Assembly (NCBI RefSeq): GCF_019633745.1
Contig: NZ_CP037968.1
Location: 848,789-912,788 of the forward strand
From: Methanofollis formosanus
GTDB taxonomy: Archaea > Halobacteriota > Methanomicrobia > Methanomicrobiales > Methanofollaceae
Direction of reading: 5' to 3'
DNA length: 64,000 nt
Below, one piece after another: positions 41,741 to 49,859 of the stretch. Positions within the stretch are counted from its first letter, which is position 1. Each line of letters starts with the position of its first letter. The translations under genes and the position numbers were made by a program. The notes beneath the pieces are model-generated. The model ran no database searches. It saw only the letters and a list, made by a program, of their open reading frames with translations, and was not told the DNA's origin.

Positions 41741-43423
41741 TCAACGACTCACGGGTTCTCTCGTGAAGTCCAATACAAGGGCCGGCATTCCCTGAATGGT
41801 CCTGAGGTCGCACCGGCCGCCACAACGGGCGAACCGTCGCCGGCAGGCCCTGAGATAGGGCCAGTCGGCATGGAGGGCACCGGACTGAACGGCAAGGGAG
41901 ACGCTCTCGCCGGTTCCACGGACAGAGACGGCGATCTCTTCCGCTCCTGCGGCGGTGAGACTCTCGATCACGGCGGTGAGGCCGTCACAGAGCCTTTCCG
42001 GGCGGGTCAGCACCATGAGAGAGTCGGCGTCCCGGAGAAAGGTGATGCGGACCCCTTCGAAGAGTGGGAGATGGGCGATTCTCTGTACAAGGGCGGACCT
42101 GAACGCCTCCTCGTCCTCGGCCGCGGCGACAAGCGCCTCGTTGAGATAGGAAGGGTCGGAGAGGCGCCCCACAAACTCCGCCATCAGAGAGACGAGATCG
42201 ACCGGCACCGCGGGGTCGGGAGGATCGAAGGCACAGACCGTATGGAGGCAATCGGTGAGGAGGCGAGAGGCCCGCCGCACCAGGGAGGTATCCACGGCCG
42301 GGTCGCCGAGCCCCTGCCCGAAGGCTCCTTCGATCTTTGCCGCGACCTGCACCGCTTTGAGGACGAACTGGACGTCGATCTTCCTGCCCTCCCTGAACTC
42401 TGCGGTGAACGCGTCGAAATCCGTGATGAATGCATCGATCGTGTCGGACTCGATGAGATGCTGGTACCGTTCCGCCTCCTCGACCTCGCCGAGAACCTCG
42501 AGATAATAGGAGAGATAATAGATCCTGCCTGCGATGACCGGAAACAACCGTTTTGCCTCGTCGAGCATGTCCTGTGCGTACTCGACCGACTCGCGCAGCC
42601 GAACGCCGTCGAAGCTCCCGGCCGCTTTCATGCGTTCGAGGTCGCCCTCGAGTTTCTCGAGGGCACGGAGGGTGTCGGGCACGGTGAGCGCTCTTCCATG
42701 CCCGTTCCAGCAGAGGGCGATACCGCCAGCGGTCAGGATCCGGCGGACCCCCTCGACCGTGGTGAGCAGGGCACCGGGATCCCACCGGTGGAGTCCTGCG
42801 ACGCCGGGGTTTGCCGAGAAGAGGAGGTCGCCGATGAAGAGGTGGTCGCCGACCCTTATGCAGACCGAGTCCGGGCTATGGCCGGGGGTGGCATAGACCG
42901 ATATCAGGTTCCCCGACGGAAAGGTGAGGCGGTCTACCGGAAAGGCGGCATGCTCCTGATGTTCAAGGACGATCGTCTCGCCGTTTCCGAGGGCCACCTC
43001 GTGTTCATCCCCTGCATGGAGGCGTACGTCGACCCGGAGGGGTTCGATCTCCCACTTGAAGATATCGGCGACGGTCTGCGATTCGTCTCCCGACTCGAGT
43101 GCTTCCGCCGCCGCGATATGGGCAAAGACAAAAACGTCCTTCTCCTCGATCCACGATCGTCGCCTGATCGCCTGGAGACAGTGATCGAGATGACAGTGGG
43201 TGAACAAGAGGCAGATCGGACGGGGTTGTCCTGCGGTGAGGGCCTCGACCGTCGAGACGATCGTCTCCATCTGCGCCTCGTCGGCCCCGGTGTCGATGAT
43301 GACGATCTCGCGCTCTGTCGCGATCAGATAGGCGTTCGAGCAGCAGACGTCCGGTTTCCTTGTCAGGGGAAGGATGCGTGCTCTATCTGTTCCCGGGATA
43401 TCTTGCCAGTCGTTTCCTGTCAT
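41741..43423 (-). CDS. Metallo-beta-lactamase-fold hydrolase with long C-terminal domain
   Basis: The 560-residue protein starts MTGNDWQDIPGTDRARILPL, then the MBL fold: NAYLIATEREIVIIDTGAD, the metal motif THCHLDHC, ISVYATPGHSPDSVCIRVGDHLFIGDLLFSA and LCWNGHG, in residues 15-235. The next 320 residues are helical (GDLERMKAAGSFDGVRLRESVEYAQDMLDEAKRLFPVIAG..) and end in a short domain with ITFLRDADSLMVLTRPERLCDG and a C-terminal strand. I do not recognise the C-terminal half. The open frame continues upstream, but the N-terminus fits the ATG at 43423. The protein has no signal peptide. Substrate unknown. Confidence 0.75.
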   Translation of the reverse strand: MTGNDWQDIPGTDRARILPLTRKPDVCCSNAYLIATEREIVIIDTGADEAQMETIVSTVEALTAGQPRPICLLFTHCHLDHCLQAIRRRSWIEEKDVFVFAHIAAAEALESGDESQTVADIFKWEIEPLRVDVRLHAGDEHEVALGNGETIVLEHQEHAAFPVDRLTFPSGNLISVYATPGHSPDSVCIRVGDHLFIGDLLFSANPGVAGLHRWDPGALLTTVEGVRRILTAGGIALCWNGHGRALTVPDTLRALEKLEGDLERMKAAGSFDGVRLRESVEYAQDMLDEAKRLFPVIAGRIYYLSYYLEVLGEVEEAERYQHLIESDTIDAFITDFDAFTAEFREGRKIDVQFVLKAVQVAAKIEGAFGQGLGDPAVDTSLVRRASRLLTDCLHTVCAFDPPDPAVPVDLVSLMAEFVGRLSDPSYLNEALVAAAEDEEAFRSALVQRIAHLPLFEGVRITFLRDADSLMVLTRPERLCDGLTAVIESLTAAGAEEIAVSVRGTGESVSLAVQSGALHADWPYLRACRRRFARCGGRCDLRTIQGMPALVLDFTREPVSR

Positions 43424-44027
43424 CGACGAATTCAAATCTTCCGATCTCCTTTGTTCGCGGAAAAAAGGGCGTTGCAGACGGATATACCTGTCTTTTTGAT
43501 CCTTATAGAGAAAATAACCCCCATTATCAGTTAAAAACCAAATTTGATCCCATAAAGGATCCATATGGCTCAGGGAGAGATTGAAGGGGGACAATATCGG
43601 GCTCCGGGCACTGCGTGCACCGAACGGCAAGGTAAGTGACGGAGCGCTCCGATACCCGCTCTTGACGAGATAAGAAGAGTTGTCAGATCCGTCGACGCAA
43701 AATCCATACCGATGCCTTCGGCATGGGGCTGAAAGACAGAGGGGATTTGAACCCAAAATCGGATGCTGCCATGGAGAATTAAGGCTCCGCGTCCTATTCC
43801 GAACCTTAAAAATCCCCGCTTTTCCCAATAGTCGACTATACGATACTGACCCACAAGTGGATCAACTCTCCATTCCTGATCATCAGATATATTGGTTCCG
43901 ATCGTGTGGTCCCCTTTCTGATCACATTCAAGGCGGCCATGTCACGATCATCACGCTCTCCTCTCGCCGGTGACGGCCCGCCGTGCTCACTCGCGCGGCT
44001 CGCGACGCACCGCGGCCCTCCCTCTGG
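43424..44027. other. Gene-free spacer
   Basis: No gene is supported. The open frame on the minus strand is an upstream extension of the MBL gene with unlikely composition. A tRNA T-loop-like GGGTTCAAATCCC near 43742-43754 does not extend to a tRNA. A TATA-like TTTTTAACTG (minus strand, near 43528) may drive the MBL gene. The inverted-repeat-bounded module starts near 44028. Confidence 0.4.
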
Positions 44028-44480
44028 ATCTTTTTTCTGGTATCTCCGACTGCCCCCGGCTTCGTCGCACCGCTCCTCACCGGAGGCTCCAGAACGGGCG
44101 GGCTGCGCACCGTGCTGCGGCACCGTGCTCCGCCCGCCGCCCACCTCAGGCTGCGGCCCGAGGTGGGAAAATGTGAAGATGCCAGGGACGTGAGAGCGCC
44201 GGAGCAGGCGATCATGGGGGCGCTGACGATGGCGATGCAGGAGGGTGCAGACGATGCACGCCATCATAGATCCAGGAGAGCGCCGGAGCAGGCGATCATG
44301 AGGGCGCTGAAAATTTTTCCAGATGATGGACGGGCCCCGGCGGTCGGTGCGCCGCGAGCCGTGCGAGCAAGCACGGACCGCCGGCGGGGGCGGGTGGCGG
44401 GATAGACCGTCACCGGGGCCGGAGCGAGAGCGGAGTGCCCCGGCGATGGTGAGCACAGCGCCAGCGTCCGGAGGTGTCGG
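44028..44480. repeat. Left inverted repeat of the ardC module
   Basis: This GC-rich segment matches, in reverse complement, the segment at 46975-47340. Shared blocks include CGGCTTCGTCGC, GTGCTGCGGCACCG, CCGCCCGCCGCCCACCTC, GAGGTGGGAAA, CCGGCGGTCGGTGCGCCGCGAGCC and GGGATAGACCGTCACCGGGGCC. Within it GAGAGCGCCGGAGCAGGCGA occurs twice, 84 bases apart (44192 and 44276). It has no convincing gene. It brackets a run of small genes and an ArdC gene, as the ends of a small mobile or replicating unit would. Confidence 0.75.
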
Positions 44481-44516
44481 GACGCTGAACAGGTACGAGA
44501 GCCACCGCCACGACGA

Positions 44517-44690
44517 TCAGATGACGAGTTCGCCGGACTGAATTTTATCAATGGTGCTTTCCGAGACCTTCCACGATTTCCCGATCTTGATGGCTGGAAG
44601 TTTTCCTTCACTGATGTACCGCCGCAATTCCCGCGGTGTCGTGGCCAGGAACTCGGCCACCTCGTCGAGGGTATACATCTTCTCAGGCAT
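44517..44690 (-). CDS. Excisionase-like helix-turn-helix protein
   Basis: The 57-residue protein MPEKMYTLDEVAEFLATTP begins with the HTH_17/MerR-type excisionase pattern: YTLDEVAEFLATTPRELRRYISEGKLPAIKIGKSWKVSESTID. Such proteins bind DNA and often act in excision or as plasmid and phage regulators. It is transcribed away from the small-gene operon starting at 44813, so the 120-base spacer is a natural control point. The ATG at 44690 lacks a strong ribosome site. It is too short to be found by length filters. Confidence 0.8.
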   Translation of the reverse strand: MPEKMYTLDEVAEFLATTPRELRRYISEGKLPAIKIGKSWKVSESTIDKIQSGELVI

Positions 44691-44699
44691 TGATTCTCA

Positions 44700-44780
44700 T
44701 TAGGTCGCATTGGTATATATTGGTTACACATACATACCAATGTATACCAATAATAACATATTTATACAATTAAGTCCTAT
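44700..44780. promoter_or_regulatory. Divergent promoter region between the HTH gene and small-gene operon
   Basis: AT-rich sequence with direct repeats of a TATACCAA/TGGTATATTGG type: TTGGTATATATTGG (44708-44721), ACATACCAATGTATACCAATAA and TTTATACAATTAAG. ATACCAAT occurs at least twice and as its reverse complement ATTGGTAT, giving an operator-like cluster where the HTH protein could repress its own and the divergent operon. TTTATACAA near 44760 is a TATA candidate for the plus-strand genes. Confidence 0.5.
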
Positions 44781-44812
44781 AATGGCATAGTGGGCGGGAG
44801 TCCACAGGAGGT

Positions 44813-45082
44813 ATGAAAACGATGCCTTTCAAAAAAGCGGGAAGGATTGCCCTTGAACGGGGCCGCCTTCAGGTTGAGATCGACGACCTCGGCCGGTTCG
44901 CCTTCGACGAGATGACGCTGGTCGACGAGGCCGGCGAGCGGCACGGCTACGTGATGGAGAGTTCCTCAGGTCGTGCGGTGAACTTTCACATGGCCGGCCG
45001 GCTCTATACGGTCGTGCGGGCACAGTTCCTCCGGCTGGTCGCCGGGGACATCGGAAAAGCAGCGGTCTTCGAGGTGGCGTGA
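44813..45082 (+). CDS. Small protein of unknown function in the ardC module
   Basis: The 89-residue basic-acidic protein has KKAGRIALERGRLQVEIDDLGRFAFDEMTLVDEAGERHGYVMESSSG and no motif I recognise. CAGGAGGT directly precedes the ATG, a strong ribosome site. Its stop overlaps the next start by one base (TGATG), so the first four or five genes form one tightly coupled operon. Confidence 0.6.
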   Translation: MKTMPFKKAGRIALERGRLQVEIDDLGRFAFDEMTLVDEAGERHGYVMESSSGRAVNFHMAGRLYTVVRAQFLRLVAGDIGKAAVFEVA

Positions 45083-45222
45083 TGTTTGCAGACACGAACG
45101 CCACCCCGGCTCACGAAGAGCAGGGAGAGTTTGCCCTCTCCCTCTATCATTCTTGTGTTCTGGTCCCATCCCCGTACGAGACCGGGCCGGCGTACGCCGT
45201 GGTGCCGCGGAGGGGTGCGTGA
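45082..45222 (+). CDS. Very small protein of unknown function (46 residues)
   Basis: The frame MFADTNATPAHEEQGEFALS runs 46 codons. It starts in the TGATG overlap with the preceding stop and ends in a TGATG overlap with the next start. The exact tiling at both ends is the main evidence that it is translated. No family recognised. Confidence 0.5.
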   Translation: MFADTNATPAHEEQGEFALSLYHSCVLVPSPYETGPAYAVVPRRGA

Positions 45223-45401
45223 TGCAGGCGGTGGACTTCAACGCCGGCTGCCGCACGCTCGCCCAGGTGCGGCGGGCCGGCCGGGTGCCGCGGTGCCCGG
45301 TCTGCGGGGAGGTCCTGACGTTCGGGTCACGGGACCGCGTCGAGGGTGCGGACTACTACCACTGCCCGCGGGACGGCGAGCAGGTGAAGTGGGGGTGGTG
45401 A
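45222..45401 (+). CDS. Zinc-ribbon small protein (59 residues)
   Basis: It contains CPVCGEVLTFGSRDRVEGADYYHC, a C-x2-C ... C zinc-ribbon-like pattern. The frame is joined to its neighbours by the TGATG overlap upstream; the next gene begins two bases after the stop. Short single-ribbon proteins of this type are common in archaeal mobile elements and may bind DNA. Role unknown. Confidence 0.55.
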   Translation: MQAVDFNAGCRTLAQVRRAGRVPRCPVCGEVLTFGSRDRVEGADYYHCPRDGEQVKWGW

Positions 45402-45403
45402 GA

Positions 45404-45628
45404 ATGGCCCCCCTCACCTATCTTGATGCGATCCCGCCTGCCGACCGCGAGCGGCTCGCCGCCCTGGAGAGGCGGGCCGAGGCCTGCGAACAGGAGGCGG
45501 CGACCTGCCGGTACGCGGCGGAACGGATCCGCCGGCACTATGAACAGATGGTGGCGGTCTTCGGGGTGGAGGCCTGCGCCGCCCATGCCCGCCGGCGGCC
45601 GGTGGCCCCGATCATCGAGGTGCCATGA
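45404..45628 (+). CDS. Small helical protein of unknown function (74 residues)
   Basis: MAPLTYLDAIPPADRERLAAL is followed by a continuous arginine- and alanine-rich helix (RRAEACEQEAATCRYAAERIRRHYEQMVAVFG) with three cysteines. Its stop overlaps the ardC start (ATGATG), so it is coupled to the next gene. No family recognised. Confidence 0.5.
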   Translation: MAPLTYLDAIPPADRERLAALERRAEACEQEAATCRYAAERIRRHYEQMVAVFGVEACAAHARRRPVAPIIEVP

Positions 45629-46518
45629 TGACCTCGGTCTACGAGCAGGTGCGGGCCCGGGTCCTCGACGCCCTGGAAGCCGGCACGGTGCCGTGGCGGC
45701 AGACCTGGGAGGGGATGACCCCCACCAACCTTTTCACGGGCCGGCCCTACCGCGGGATCAACCGGATTCTTCTTGCCGGTTCGCCGTGGTGGGGGACCTA
45801 CAACCAGGTGCGGCGGATGGGCGGCCATGTCCGCCGGGGCGAGCGGGCCGGGGGGATGGTGATCTTCTGGTCGATGGAGGAGTCCCGCCAGGAGGTGAAC
45901 GAGCAGGGCGAGGAGGTGATCGTGCACGCCCTTCGGGAGCGGCCGGTGGTGCGGTGCTACAAGGTCTTCAGCATCGAGCAGTGCGAGGGCGTCGCGGCGC
46001 CTGAGGGGCGGGCGGTGCGGCCGATCGCATCCTGCGATGAGGTCGTCCGCCGCAACGATCCCCGCATCGTTCCCGGCGACCCGGCCTATGCGCCGTCGCG
46101 GGACGTGATCCTGATGCCGCCGGCCGGGCGGTTCGTCTCGGCCGAGGCCTACTACTCGGTCCTCTTCCACGAACTCACCCACTGGACCGGTGCGGCCCAC
46201 CGTCTGGACCGCGAGGGGATCACGGGAGCGGTCCGCCTGGGCAGCGAGACATATAGCAGGGAAGAACTCACGGCGGAGATGGGCGCCGCGTTTCTGTGTG
46301 CGATGTGCGGGATCGATACGCCGCCGCTCCGCGAGAACACGGCGGCCTATGTCGCCGGGTGGCTGCGCTCCATCCGGGAGGGTTCGGCGGCTGACGTGAT
46401 CCGGGCGGCGACGGATGCGCAGAAGGCGGCGGACTTCCTCGTCGGGGACCTGGCCCCGGCCTCCTCCCTTCGGCACGCGGAGAGGAGGAACTCGCCCTCG
46501 TCCGAGGCGATCGCATGA
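45625..46518 (+). CDS. ArdC-like antirestriction protein (zincin-like metallopeptidase)
   Basis: The 297-residue protein joins an N-terminal ssDNA-binding ArdC domain (SVYEQVRARVLDALEAGTVPWRQTWEGMTPTNLFTGRPYRGINRILL) to a C-terminal zincin-like metallopeptidase with the HExxH motif at His182-Glu183-x-x-His186 (FHELTHWTGAAHRLDR). This matches the ArdC family, which protects incoming plasmid DNA from host restriction. It therefore suggests that the inverted-repeat-bounded unit spreads between cells. Start ATG at 45625 or 45628; it overlaps the gene before it and is followed by another coupled gene. Confidence 0.85.
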   Translation: MMTSVYEQVRARVLDALEAGTVPWRQTWEGMTPTNLFTGRPYRGINRILLAGSPWWGTYNQVRRMGGHVRRGERAGGMVIFWSMEESRQEVNEQGEEVIVHALRERPVVRCYKVFSIEQCEGVAAPEGRAVRPIASCDEVVRRNDPRIVPGDPAYAPSRDVILMPPAGRFVSAEAYYSVLFHELTHWTGAAHRLDREGITGAVRLGSETYSREELTAEMGAAFLCAMCGIDTPPLRENTAAYVAGWLRSIREGSAADVIRAATDAQKAADFLVGDLAPASSLRHAERRNSPSSEAIA

Positions 46519-46946
46519 TTCCACTCCGCCGGTTTTTGTGGAGGACTGTGTACGGGGACCTCTGGCGCGCTCTGGGAACCTCAACAAGACAACCCGGCGG
46601 TAGGGTGATGATCACCACCCTCAAAAAAACCCAGATCGAGAACGTGCACCTCGAAGCCGATCCCGGCTGGCACGCGGCAGGATGGTTCTTGCGGGTCTCC
46701 AGTCCTGAGGGGGACATGTGGACGGTCGGCCCGATCCTCTCCGCTGAGTCATTGCCGGTACCCACCGACCCACCGCACTTCCCGCCAGGGTTCGTGGAGG
46801 ACTTCGACGCCGAGGTCCTCGTCAATGCCGACCGTCTCACCCGACTCCTCAATGCAGATCGGAGAGACGGTTCGTTCCTTGGAGCCTATGCGAGGGCGCA
46901 AGCCCTTGACACCGTGGTGTACCCCCTCCCCGAAGACGAGCAATAG
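46515..46946 (+). CDS. Protein of unknown function, last gene of the ardC operon
   Basis: The frame opens in an ATGA overlap with the ardC stop and codes for 143 residues. The N-terminal 31 are arginine-rich and may not be translated; the alternative ATG at 46608 (MITTLKKTQIENVHLEADPGWH) gives 112 residues. It contains AGWFLRVSSPEGDMWTVGPILSAESLP, which I do not recognise. It ends 30 bases before the right inverted repeat. Confidence 0.5.
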   Translation: MIPLRRFLWRTVYGDLWRALGTSTRQPGGRVMITTLKKTQIENVHLEADPGWHAAGWFLRVSSPEGDMWTVGPILSAESLPVPTDPPHFPPGFVEDFDAEVLVNADRLTRLLNADRRDGSFLGAYARAQALDTVVYPLPEDEQ

Positions 46947-46974
46947 ATTCAGAGGGGACCGTCCATATGTCTCC

Positions 46975-47340
46975 CTCAGGACGCTGGCGCTGCGCTCACC
47001 GTGATCGGGGCGCTCCGTTGCACTCCGGCCCCGGTGACGGTCTATCCCACCGACCCACCCCCGCCGGCGGCCCGTGCTTGCTCGCATGGCTCGCGGCGCA
47101 CCGACCGCCGGGACCCTCCAACACCTAACGGCCGTCAAACATCGCTACGCGGTTCCCCTTTGCGGGACACCCCAATCTTCACGGTTTCCCACCTCAGGCC
47201 GCAGCCGGAGGTGGGCGGCGGGCGGTGACCGGTGCCGCAGCACGGGGGACCGCCCGCCCTCTCCGGAGCCGGCGGTGAGGAGCCGGGGCGACGAAGCCGC
47301 GGGCGGTCGGAGACGACAGGAACAAGATCCTGGATCACCG
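46975..47340. repeat. Right inverted repeat of the ardC module
   Basis: Reverse complement of the left repeat (44028-44480), with the same ordered blocks: GGACGCTGGCGCTG, GGCCCCGGTGACGGTCTATCC, GGCTCGCGGCGCACCGACCG, TTTCCCACCTC, GAGGTGGGCGGCGGGCGG, CGGTGCCGCAGCAC. Identity is high within blocks but small insertions separate them. It carries no convincing gene of its own. Confidence 0.75.
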
Positions 47341-47709
47341 GACCACGGTGGGACGGGAGCGTGCGAGCGGCCCACGGTGGTCATATCGATCAACGCTCTG
47401 AAGGCACGCGTTCACTTTCACGGCGCACGGACTATACTTATGCCAAATATAGTGTCATCATTATCTATGCCACTCGAATGTGGCGAAATACCCTGGAACC
47501 GGCGGAGAAGTCTGCCGTTCCCGTGATGGAAGACCATACGCCTGTCACCGACGCCGACGCCGTACCGCCACGTCGCCGGTGTACTCGGGGCGGGTTCAGA
47601 AGAGGCTCATCGCAACCTCATCATGGTGGTCTGCACCTCCCAACCTTCACCGAACTTCATTTTTCTTTTTTTGTTGTCGAAACGCTGCGTCCTCGAGCAA
47701 AGCACCGCC
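47341..47709. other. Gene-free spacer after the inverted repeat
   Basis: No gene is supported. An AT-rich block near 47424-47450 (ACTATACTTATGCC, then ATAGTGTCATCATTATC) could be a promoter. The downstream open frames on the plus strand are shadows of the membrane protein below. Confidence 0.4.
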
Positions 47710-48495
47710 TCACACCAGAACCCAGCACACCGACAGCACCACAAACACCGCACCCATCAGAATCAGGATCCCCTTCTTCCGCCGGCCATCGCCCGCCTCG
47801 CTCACCCGCAAGAGCAGGAACGGGATGGTCACCCCGGCAAGGTAACCGGGCACCGTGAAACCCGGGGGTTTCCCAAACTCCCAGGAGACGTACTGATACA
47901 GAAGACCGACAAGGAAGACAACCACCCCGACCACCAGAAGACCCTTCCCTTCTTTCCCCTCCTCGACCCGCGCCCGGGAGGCCTGGACAAGTGCGGCCAG
48001 GATCAGAAACACCAGCAGGCCTTCAGCCGCCGCTTCGATCCCGCTGAACCCATAGATATAGTGAATGTCTGCCACGCGTGCGATGGCAAGCAGAAAGCCG
48101 GAGAACGGGATCGGGAGAAGAAGGAAGATACACAAAAGGGAGTTTCGCAGCAGAGTGGACGGTGGGTTCCACCCGAGCGCCGGCAGAGCGCCATACCAGA
48201 GCAGGATGATCCCGCACATAGCAGCGGTGAGTGCCACAAGTGTGCTCTCAAAACCCCAGTTGTCGCAGTCGCTGGGCACGTAGTGGGCGAGGAGGAAACT
48301 CGGGGCAGTGGGCGAGGCAGTGTTTATGATAAAATGCTGGATAATGGTCTCGTTGGGAAGGATCTCAAAATTATTTAAGACCACAATGCCAAAAAGAACC
48401 ATTATCACCAGGGGGAATACGATCGCGACCTCAAACGGGACGCCGCTGGTCATCAATTCTTTTTTGAACTCCTCGTAAAACGATCGGGGGGACAT
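47710..48495 (-). CDS. Multi-pass membrane protein, possibly rhomboid-like
   Basis: The 261-residue protein has about seven hydrophobic helices: FPLVIMVLFGIVVLNN, LVALTAAMCGIILLWYGALPALG, LLCIFLLLPIPFSGFLLAIARV, AAEGLLVFLILAALVQA, LLVVGVVVFLVGLLY, and two near the end. The GFSG before a membrane helix (YIYGFSGIEAAAEGLL) recalls the G-x-S-G serine motif of rhomboid proteases, and there is a conserved-looking LLAHYVPSD with histidine, but the second catalytic histidine is not evident. I leave the function open. The gene stands alone between repeats and an odd spacer. Confidence 0.5.
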   Translation of the reverse strand: MSPRSFYEEFKKELMTSGVPFEVAIVFPLVIMVLFGIVVLNNFEILPNETIIQHFIINTASPTAPSFLLAHYVPSDCDNWGFESTLVALTAAMCGIILLWYGALPALGWNPPSTLLRNSLLCIFLLLPIPFSGFLLAIARVADIHYIYGFSGIEAAAEGLLVFLILAALVQASRARVEEGKEGKGLLVVGVVVFLVGLLYQYVSWEFGKPPGFTVPGYLAGVTIPFLLLRVSEAGDGRRKKGILILMGAVFVVLSVCWVLV

Positions 48496-48923
48496 GGTAT
48501 CAGGTCTTGGACTTTTTTATTTCATCAACCGCGTTCGATGTCCTCTCTTGGTCACCCCCATAATGGGTGTTTCGGTTTTGATCGGGGGTGGGTGAGCCGG
48601 TCCGGACCGAACCCTACCAACCCCTTTCCTACCCGTTTCCCCCAAAAACACCCCAAAAACGCGCCGATTTCTGCCCATCTCTCCCGCCCTTTCCTCGCCC
48701 ACAGTCGCACCGCCCCTCCTGCGAGTCCGGCACCACCTCTACCCCCCATTCTGGCCCCGATACACCCGCGGTTTCCGCGCTCAAATCGCCAAAATACGCT
48801 CAAAATAGCAGTTTCCCAAACGCGGCCCATTCCGCCCAGATCAGCAGGCTCAAAATCGAAAAACACGCCCAGAACGGGCAGATAAGGGAGGAGGGGTGAT
48901 CCCCCCCTCCCGGTGGTCTCCCC
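48496..48923. other. C-rich, strand-asymmetric spacer
   Basis: From about 48590 to 48880 the plus strand is very rich in C and poor in G: for example CCTACCCGTTTCCCCCAAAA and CCCGCCCTTTCCTCGCC. It reads through in several frames because C-rich sequence lacks stop codons, but none of the products looks like a protein. No promoter-like element or repeat unit stands out. The start of the region has TTTTATTTCATC, a likely TATA box for the membrane protein gene to its left. Confidence 0.5.
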
Positions 48924-49427
48924 TCAGGCCAGGGCGGCGACCCCGTCGGCCCAGGTCTCGATCGCGTCGCTGATCGCGTCGTCCTCATAGGACGAGATCC
49001 GCACCGAGGTGCGGGTGAAGGCGACGAAGTAGACCTCGCCATTGGCGTCGTGGCACCGCAGGCGGCACGCGTACGACTCGCGGCCCGAGTCGGCGACGGC
49101 CGTCCCCCCGACCGCGGTCTCGAGGGCGGCGTTGCCAAGAAGTTCGGTCTTCGCGGCGTTGAACCCCGCAAGGTCCGGCGCCCGGGCGGAGGCGTTGCCC
49201 AGGACGTCGCCGAACTCGTCCTCGTAGACGATGCGGGCCGTGTAGGCCTCGGCGGCCTTCTCGACGGCAGGGTGGGAGACGCCCGACCCCTCCCACGGGG
49301 TGCACCCCCACGGGTTGTTCGTCAGGATGTCCTCGATGATGCCGTTGAACGTGGCAGCATCGACGATCGGCGCGGTGAGTTTCCGCACCGACGTCTTGTT
49401 CGTGGTGGACAGGACAAAGTCTGCCAT
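48924..49427 (-). CDS. Protein of unknown function (167 residues)
   Basis: A soluble, acidic protein beginning MADFVLSTTNKTSVRKLTAP, with PWGCTPWEGSGVSHPAVEKAAEAYTARIVYEDEFGDVLGNASARAPD, YACRLRCHDANGEVYFVAFTRTSVRISSYEDD and an ALA terminus. No family recognised. The ATG has AGGAGAGAG upstream, good evidence for expression. It may belong to the mobile or viral gene set of this region. Confidence 0.6.
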   Translation of the reverse strand: MADFVLSTTNKTSVRKLTAPIVDAATFNGIIEDILTNNPWGCTPWEGSGVSHPAVEKAAEAYTARIVYEDEFGDVLGNASARAPDLAGFNAAKTELLGNAALETAVGGTAVADSGRESYACRLRCHDANGEVYFVAFTRTSVRISSYEDDAISDAIETWADGVAALA

Positions 49428-49540
49428 GTGCTCTCTCCTGCCTGGAAACTCCCGGGAATGTTCACAGGCTACAGAATAGTATTCCTATAAGCAATATTAA
49501 TCTGACTTTATCGCAAAACATCATATAAAGAGTTTAGGTG

Positions 49541-49792
49541 ATGCAAATGGCCGCCGAGCGGGACCTGCGGGAGATGATCGTTGAAACGAACCGGGACGTG
49601 AAGTGGATCTGCCGGACACTGGAGCGGGTGGAGAATCGCGACGCCGAGATGGAGACGCGGCTCCGGGCGCTCGAGAACTGGCAGAGCGAGCGGGCCGGTG
49701 AGGAGGTCAGGGAACGGCGGGCCGCCGTCGGTGCCGGCGGCGTGGTCGGCGGGATCGTCGCGGTGGTGGTAAAGGTGATGGGGTGGGGGTGA
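49541..49792 (+). CDS. Small coiled-coil membrane protein
   Basis: 83 residues from the ATG at 49541 (alternative 49547). Residues 5-55 form a charged helix predicted as coiled coil (DLREMIVETNRDVKWICRTLERVENRDAEMETRLRALENWQSERAGEE). A glycine- and valine-rich hydrophobic tail (AVGAGGVVGGIVAVVVKVMGWG) could insert in the membrane. The pattern resembles XhlA-type phage proteins that work with holins; that is a structural analogy only. TATA-like ATATAAAG lies 15-20 bases upstream. Confidence 0.55.
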   Translation: MQMAAERDLREMIVETNRDVKWICRTLERVENRDAEMETRLRALENWQSERAGEEVRERRAAVGAGGVVGGIVAVVVKVMGWG

Positions 49793-49859
49793 CCGCCCCC
49801 TTTCACTTTCACCCCGTGCCCGGCCCGCCCCTATATATCCGGGCGTCCACCCCTCCCGC

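Noticed and set aside
43740..43830. tRNA-like T-loop GGGTTCAAATCCC near the MBL gene
   Set aside because: Only three T-stem pairs form and no acceptor, D or anticodon arm can be built around it.
43836..44456. 206-codon minus-strand frame in the left inverted repeat
   Set aside because: It is Arg/Ser/Pro-rich, does not continue in the matching right repeat, and lacks a ribosome site.
48552..48866. 104-codon frame in the C-rich spacer (Gly/Trp-rich product)
   Set aside because: Skewed composition alone keeps several frames open; no start signal or family pattern.
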